64,000 nucleotides of DNA from Taxawa tesnikishii (nom. ined.). Lineage: Eukaryota > Ascomycota > Dothideomycetes > Dothideales. The stretch spans positions 1 to 64,000 of the forward strand of contig JAPDRO010000008.1 of assembly GCA_030247885.1 (NCBI GenBank), in the 5' to 3' direction. Positions 58,400 to 64,000 of this stretch are shown here, piece after piece (position 1 is the stretch's first letter; each line of letters opens with the position of its first letter). The translations under genes were made by a program, and so were the position numbers. The notes beneath the pieces were generated by a model. The model was not told the DNA's origin and did not search any database. It worked only from the letters and a program-made list of their open reading frames with translations.

Positions 58400-61301
58400 C
58401 TACCTGCACGCACCATACGCGGCATCATCGGGATAGGCATAGCTGGAATTGCTGAGATCGCCCAACCAATCCAGGTCAAACCAGCCGCTCATGTCGCCTA
58501 TTTCGTCCAAAAACATGCTTGGCGCCTGAAGGGGCCCCATGTTCTCCGGTCCTCCCCACAAATTGTTCGGCAGGTTGTCCGCGAAGAAGGTGCCATCGTC
58601 CGTGGGCCCAGAACCGTTATTATTGTTGTTGCTGTTGTTATCGTGTACATCGTATTCCACAGTCGCTTGCCCGCCATTCTGCGCAACGGGCATGCCTAGC
58701 GCATCTGTGCGGCCTTGTCCCCAGCTTGCGGTCGTCAGCTGTACCAGTCGCTCGTACTTGACTCGCGCACTTTCTGCAACCGACCAGGTCGCTCCGAGCT
58801 TCTGTAGGACCTTTATGCTGGATTCTGTAAGTTCCGAGAAAGTTTTGAGTGATGTCTGCTGCCAGATCCAGGGGCTGGTCCATAGGCAGTAAAGCATCGT
58901 TATCCCTGACACGAATACTGAGTGCGCCGTCAGCCAGGAGTCATTTAGATGGGCGAAACGGGTCATCTCTGAGTAGATGCGGATCGTCGCAACTGAACTG
59001 TCGTAGCATGCCTTAAGTGCCTCGAGCGAGGGTTGAGGGAAGGCAGGACTCGGCCGGTATAGCAGCATCAAGCATTGGTGATACTTGAGGTCGAGAGCGC
59101 GCATGATGCGATCTGGACGCCTGGTTCCTCGCCCCTTCAGATCTTTGCCCGCCCGGCTTAACAAGTTGTTGCAGGTTTCGTGAACCCTCTTCTGCCATTC
59201 GCGGAGGTTGGTTGGCCAGGGGAAGCGCGAGGGTGATTGCGCAACGCGGTAAATCATGAGCTTGATTTCCGCAGTGATGCGATCGAAACGGAACGAGTAT
59301 AGTGCAGGTGTATGTAATATGGGCGTCGGTTGCGACGTTGTCGACTGAGCAGCAGGGTCCACACGCACTCGTTTTGCTGCAGGCTCCTCATCTCCCACTC
59401 TTACCAGATGTTCCCTGCCTTCTCCGTTCACCGCGTCGTGCTCTATCTCGTCACTTTCGAGTTCGCCCGGAAATGGAACGTCTATAGCCTCATCCCTTAG
59501 GGTCAACGGACGGCCGAGAATGACGGACAGCGTCCTGTCCAATGAGTAGGCGGACCAGAAGATAGCGCTGCGCAAGTTTGTAGCCCGTACAACAAGTTCA
59601 ACTGCCGCGTGTTGTTTGACAGGGTCATCATCTGGCGCCAAATGTGTTAGCGTTATCCTGCTTGGAAGTAACTGAACGCTGGTCGGTTCGCCCATGAAGG
59701 GTGAAACAGTAGCCAATGAAACGAGATGTGTCGTATAGACTATGTGAATAGCAGCAGTGAGTTACAGGGCGTCATTCTGCTGCCTTTATGTTGAATGAGT
59801 TGGTAACCGTGTCTTCCTTTTGATCGGAGACTGCTACCGCGGAGAAAAGCAGATCAAAGATAAGGACGAACCCCAAAAAGACCAATGCGACAGGCGTTCG
59901 TGCGGACAAGCACTCTTGACCAATCGTCTTACCACCGGGGACTGTGTACACCGACTCATTTGATGTTTGACTTACTTCGTGCTTGCTTTCTCTGCAGCCC
60001 CAAGTCAAGGCAGCTCGCAAGGATGGTAGACGTGAGAAACCAAGCGTTTAGTCCGCTGGGAAAAGAGAAGCTACTCAAAACAAGAAGTAGCAGGGTCTGA
60101 ACACCGGAAACGCTGTCATGTAGCTGCAGCATTGCGACGTGGTGCATCGCCGTCGCATAGAAGCGAGCCGAGGTGAAATCTGTAGCTAACCTCGACTCGA
60201 GTATCTTCGCTCCCAGCCCGATCACGAGGAAAACTTGGGCCAAGTCCATTGAGGTGGAGGGAGTGTTCTGCATGCCGTGCAGCTCCGGATGCGGTTGGTT
60301 TGGGTCAGGTCTCAGCATGAAGACCCTCCTAGCCGTGTCCTGGAAAGACTGCTCGTCCAGGAAGGGGTACAACGGGTGCCAAACCTCGAAATAAGCATCG
60401 ATGAAGTAGTACACTTCGTCTTCGGTCGGGAGATTTGCCAGAGCTATGGTCTCCAAGTCCTGCGGGCGGGGCATATCTGCACGGGAAGGCGCCATCTCGA
60501 TTGTATTGGCATGTGAGCTCCTCAAGCCCTGTGATTGAGGAGCAGACGCATACACTAAACGCGCGAACATGACGCCCGATGAGGGACCTGTAGAACTGCA
60601 TCGTCAGAGGAGCAACCTACGAGCGGCGATGGCGCTCACCTAGATACTTGGGCTCTGACGAGTTTGCCAAGGACAGTAAACCAACATCGTGGGCCAACGG
60701 CTGAGCTGGACCGATATTGCTCGCAGCGGATGGACTCGTGCCATTGTACAGCGGTGATTCCACAGCCGCATCAGGTCGATGGGGCTGGGACGCATGGAGG
60801 TCGTCCCTCGTGTGCACGGCGTTGAGTGCGGCTGTGCTCTCGCCATTGCGAATCGATGCTCGAAGGCTTTTCAGCGAATTCTCCAAGTGCCACACCTGTT
60901 GTTCGAGCTGCTGTATGTATCTGATGAATGGTGGTGGTCTGTCAGCATGGTCGGATTACAAAAACGTATAGAGTGGCGAAGGTGGTTGGAGGCATGTTGC
61001 CCCTCGGAGTGTATGGTGAGGCCAGTGACGGACGATCCGGGGTAAAACAGGCGCAGTGGGACTCACTGTCTGGACTCTTCGCTGTCTCCGGGGGCCTTGG
61101 CTTGGTGCACTCAACTCGGGCTTTGACACAATTGGAGCATGAGGGAAGCTTGTTGTCGCATCGGATCTTCTGCGTTCGACAGCGACTGCATGCGCCGGTG
61201 CGTTTCCTGCTCGCTGCCGGCGCCGGTGCAAGCGCGGAAGCAGGCGCAGCGGGTTGTGCGGCGGACACGTTCTGCTGCTGCCGACCGGGGTTGGTATCCA
61301 T
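58400..61301 (-). CDS. Zn2Cys6 transcription factor with fungal_trans domain
   Basis: The model has four exons: 61067-61301, 60640-60920, 59976-60587 and 58400-59631, giving about 786 aa. One base must be restored in the G5 run at 61090-61094. The binuclear zinc cluster is CSRCRTQKIRCDNKLPSCSN followed by CVKARVEC. A linker and coiled-coil dimerisation segment (SRQYIQQLEQQVWHLENSL) follow. The middle-homology region spans TEDEVYYFIDAYFEVWHPLY to NLRSAIFWSAYSLDRTLSVI. The C-terminus has an Asn-rich run and an acidic Trp/Asp patch (MSGWFDLDWLGDL) suited to activation. The last intron is long (344 bp) and may hide another small exon. It is divergent from the Ldh_2 gene by 386 bp, so it may control that gene. 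Confidence 0.8.
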
Positions 61302-61687
61302 TGCGCACTGTCGGACAGTCGATGGGTTACGGTGCGGGTGGACTGTGACTGGGTCGGGGTGGCTCAGAGCCCGGCTTGCGTGTCGTGTTGGATGTTTTGC
61401 CTCGCCGCGATACCGGTAACGTCCCGCCACCCCCGATCCGCCATCGGACTCGGCGCCAAGCCCGAGCCACCGACGGTCCTCGGGTATCCCCATAGAACAA
61501 GGCGACACCACACAAAACTACATTATCGAAGAATGCTCTTAACATATCTTAGCATAACGACCTGTTCATCTTCCTTCTCCTCTCATTACTGTTACCCTTC
61601 GTCTCGTCAAGACTACACGAATTCGTCGACATCTCTCACCTCACTCCACTCGCACCTCTGACATCTCTCAGCTCATATCAGTCCACA
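61302..61687. promoter_or_regulatory. Divergent promoter between Zn2Cys6 regulator and Ldh_2 gene
   Basis: 386 bases shared by two outward-facing genes. A CT-rich tract (about 61560-61670) leads into the Ldh_2 start. GC-rich patches near 61420-61480 include CCG/CGG triplets that Zn2Cys6 proteins can bind, but I cannot define one paired site. Confidence 0.5.
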
Positions 61688-62871
61688 ATGGCTTCTGCGG
61701 TAGGCCCATCTGCGGCATCTACTCACCTTCCATATGGCTGATCATGCCCTAACAGACTCGCTACTACGCCAAGCCCGGCGATGCCGAGGCCTTCTGCAAA
61801 AACGTCCTTGTCAAGTCCGGCTTGAGCGATGCCGATGCCGACATGATGGCGAACTGCCTGGTTCAAGCCGATGTGCGAGGAGTGGTGAGTTTTACGGCTG
61901 GCTTGACCTGTCATGTGACTGACGGCAGACCCTAGGACACTCACGGCCTGGCCCGGCTCGAGCAATATGTTGGGCGTGTTACGTCTGGCCTCGTCAATGC
62001 CACACCAAAGCTGGAAATCTCCGAGAAGACTCCCGTAGTAGCGCACCTTGACGGCGACAATGGTTTCGGATTTGTTGTTGCCACAAAGGGTATGCAAGAG
62101 GCCATCAAGAGGGCCGAGACGTACGGTATCGGCTTCGTCACTGTCGATCACTCGAACCACTTCGGCATGGCAGCCACCTATGTTCTTCAGGCTCTGGATG
62201 CTGGCATGATCTCCCTCGTCTTCACCAACTCGGCCAAGCAGATGCCCCCGTTCGGTGGCAAGGACACCCTGCTAGGTATTTCGCCTTTTGCTGCCGGTGC
62301 TCCATCGAACAAGGAGGTACCGTACATCCTTGACATGGCACCATCTGTTGTCGCCAAGGGCAAGATCAGACGTGCTGCCCGCCGTGGAGAGGACATCCCT
62401 CTGGGATGGGCTTACGATAAAGAGGGCAACCCGACTACCGACGCTAACCTTGCACTCGACGGCAGCATGGCCCCCATCGGTGGTCCAAAGGGGTCCGGTA
62501 TCGCCATTCTCATGGACATCATGTCTGGTGTGCTGACCGGTGCCGCATTCGGCGGAGAAGTCGGCGACCAGTACAAGGAGAAGAAGCCCCAAAACGTCGG
62601 CCACGCTTTCATTGCCATCAAGCCCGACGTTTTCATGTCCTCGGATGCCTTCAGGTCGCGCATGGACACTTTGGCACAGCGCGTGCACGGCGTCACTCCA
62701 GCTCCGGGCTTCAAGGAGGTTTTGTTCCCCGGTGAGCCAGAGCACAGGTTATCCCAAACACGCAAGGCGGAGGGCATCCCTTATGCCGATGCTGAGAAGA
62801 AGATGTTCGACAGCATGGCAGAGCAGTATGGCATCCCTACGCTGCAGTTGTCGGAAAAGCCTCTCGCGTGA
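61688..62871 (+). CDS. Malate/L-lactate dehydrogenase family (Ldh_2) oxidoreductase
   Basis: The three exons are 61688-61699 (only four codons), 61756-61884 and 61936-62871, giving 358 aa with no frameshift. Ldh_2 signatures are complete: QADVRGVDTHGLARLEQYV (the catalytic His/Arg region), DGDNGFGFVVATKGM, VTVDHSNHFGMAATYV, NSAKQMPPFGGKDTLLGISP, ILDMAPSVVAKGKI, and the C-terminal GPKGSGIAILMDIMSGVLTG. Family members reduce 2-oxo acids with NAD(P)H in malate, lactate, ureidoglycolate or sugar-acid metabolism; the substrate is open. Cytosolic by sequence. The adjacent regulator and nearby class II aldolase suggest a small carbon-catabolism group. Confidence 0.92.
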
Positions 62872-63531
62872 GAGATCTTACGACCTGTTCTGTTTAGTCG
62901 CGCATTAGAATAACAAAAGATTTCCCCTCAACTAGTCCTGTTCCATGATTATATCCAACGGTTTGGGCTAATGTTCCGGCGCTACGGAGGTGCTTGGGGA
63001 GTTGCTCATAGTTTGTCCTTTGTATGTCATCTCAAACTAGCCATAGCGTGCATCACATAGTTCCGATAGCAAGATTCTCTTAGGCCGACTTGGCTGCTAT
63101 TGAACACCTGTCGTACACTGCTTGCGGATCAGCCTGGCTGGCTGAGGCCTTTGCAAGACCGCTTGTGTAGGTGAATTGAGGTAGGGTTAGGGTTCGACTG
63201 TGACCTTCTGTAGTCATAGGTGAAGCCGCTTAACTTACATGCCGCAGAGCCTGTGGTGTAGGGTGATGTCGACACTCTGGTCGAACCCTTCGACACAATC
63301 TACGCGCTGCTTCCGCAGATTGCCAAAGCATGCCTAGGCGTGCGATGAGTCGGGCGCTCCGTTGCGGCACGTATCTGGAAGCTGATCCTTCGAGGTGTTC
63401 TTGAACTGGTGTGAAGCTTGGAAGCGGTCAGGGCCGCCAGATCGCCTATATACTGAGCGACCCAAATCTACTGGATTCTCTATGCGAAAGCATGTATAAT
63501 GCATCTCCACGCCAAACCCCATATGAGCATC
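62872..63531. other. Convergent intergenic region with a short telomere-like motif
   Basis: 660 bases between the convergent Ldh_2 and aldolase genes. AGGGTTAGGGTT at 63183-63194 is two telomere units, too short to be meaningful by itself. No further gene is supported. Confidence 0.6.
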
Positions 63532-64000
63532 CTATGCCTTTCCGGACGAACCCAACACATCCATCATACGCTCGATACCCTTGGCGTAAACGTCCAAAGC
63601 TTGCATCTTGAGCACCGTCAGCTCCAGCTTCCCCGCCTGCTCTGCCACGAACGCGGTGTAGCCATCGCGCACATTCCGGTTCAAGTTGACCTTGCGCATG
63701 CCGCAATCAATGGCTTTGCGGAACAACTCATCGCTCACCGGATGCGTACCATGGAGCGCCAGCGGAACCTCAGACCCCACGGCACTGTGGATCGCTGCCA
63801 GCCTCTCCAAATCCCATGCCGCATCTGCGCCACCCGGTCCGTAGCCTCCGTGGATGTTGCCAAAGCTAGGTGCGAGGAAGTGCACCCCGGTCTCGCGCAT
63901 GAACTGTTCTGCTTCGTCGGGCTTGGTGAGCAGAGTCTCCATATCTACATTTGGCAGTCCGTCTTCGCCACCCTCGATCCGACCCATCTCGGCCTCGATG
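63532..64000 (-). CDS. Class II (zinc) aldolase, 3' part; continues past the window
   Basis: The frame runs off the right edge, so only the last ~156 residues are present. IEAEMGRIEGGEDGL, FLAPSFGNIHGGYGPGG, PLALHGTHPVSDELF and VNLNRNVRDGY match the C-terminal half of fructose/tagatose-bisphosphate class II aldolases: the His of NIHGGYG and of ALHGTH bind zinc, and the phosphate loop lies in the last motif. Fungal relatives outside glycolysis act on unknown sugar phosphates. Convergent with the Ldh_2 gene. Confidence 0.88.
   Translation of the reverse strand, partial: IEAEMGRIEGGEDGLPNVDMETLLTKPDEAEQFMRETGVHFLAPSFGNIHGGYGPGGADAAWDLERLAAIHSAVGSEVPLALHGTHPVSDELFRKAIDCGMRKVNLNRNVRDGYTAFVAEQAGKLELTVLKMQALDVYAKGIERMMDVLGSSGKA

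Noticed and set aside
59772-60020. Small minus-strand frame with a hydrophobic stretch inside the Zn2Cys6 gene
   Set aside because: It falls in the long third intron and overlaps the end of exon 3 in another frame. I saw no splice sites that would add it to the regulator.
63183-63194. Interstitial telomere repeat as a fusion point
   Set aside because: Only two units are present, short enough to occur by chance in 64 kb, and the surrounding sequence is ordinary.

Overview
The window is the left end of a linear fungal chromosome. It opens with ten CCCTAA telomere units and continues through a subtelomeric spacer into alternating blocks of GC-normal genes and very AT-rich, gene-dead DNA. Short introns (about 48-146 bp, most near 50-60 bp) with GT...AG ends, Zn2Cys6 and C2H2/fungal_trans regulators, and transposons decayed almost only by C-to-T/G-to-A changes (repeat-induced point mutation, RIP) point to a filamentous ascomycete (Pezizomycotina), perhaps a Dothideomycete. 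The species cannot be named from the sequence.

Layout. 1-1417: telomere, ACTC microsatellite, a spacer whose + strand has one G in its first 810 bases, and a 24-bp tandem repeat. 1418-5846: a telomere-linked RecQ-type helicase gene, transcribed toward the telomere. 5847-9425: spacer and AT-rich block 1. 9426-18361: a five-gene group (TRI12-type MFS pump, scytalone-dehydratase-like enzyme, AhpD/CMD-like protein, cupin, C2H2 regulator) that looks like part of an aromatic-polyketide tailoring cluster but has no polyketide synthase in view. 18380-27220: AT-rich block 2. 28040-30491: a secreted GH64 beta-1,3-glucanase with a long Ser/Thr tail. 30780-33166: AT-rich block 3. 33581-34525: a broken retropepsin-like gene. 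34870-51499: AT-rich block 4. 51600-64000: a gene-dense arm with a RIP-damaged coiled-coil gene, a membrane-protein fragment, a secreted amidohydrolase, a Dabb protein, an ATP-grasp ligase, a Zn2Cys6 regulator, an Ldh_2 dehydrogenase and the 3' part of a class II aldolase.

The AT-rich blocks are not featureless. Matching terminal inverted repeats and TA target sites show nested insertions of at least four pogo/Fot-like DNA transposon families (called A, B, C and D here) plus one complete 5.5-kb Ty1/copia element with 167-bp LTRs. Families A, B and C have near-full-length copies of about 1.85 kb. All copies are riddled with stops.

A technical point affects most gene models. Nine genes need a single-base correction, and almost every one is a missing base in a short homopolymer run. 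Correcting these gives normal-length proteins. This looks like long-read homopolymer error rather than biology, so I call these genes probably intact and give the break positions.
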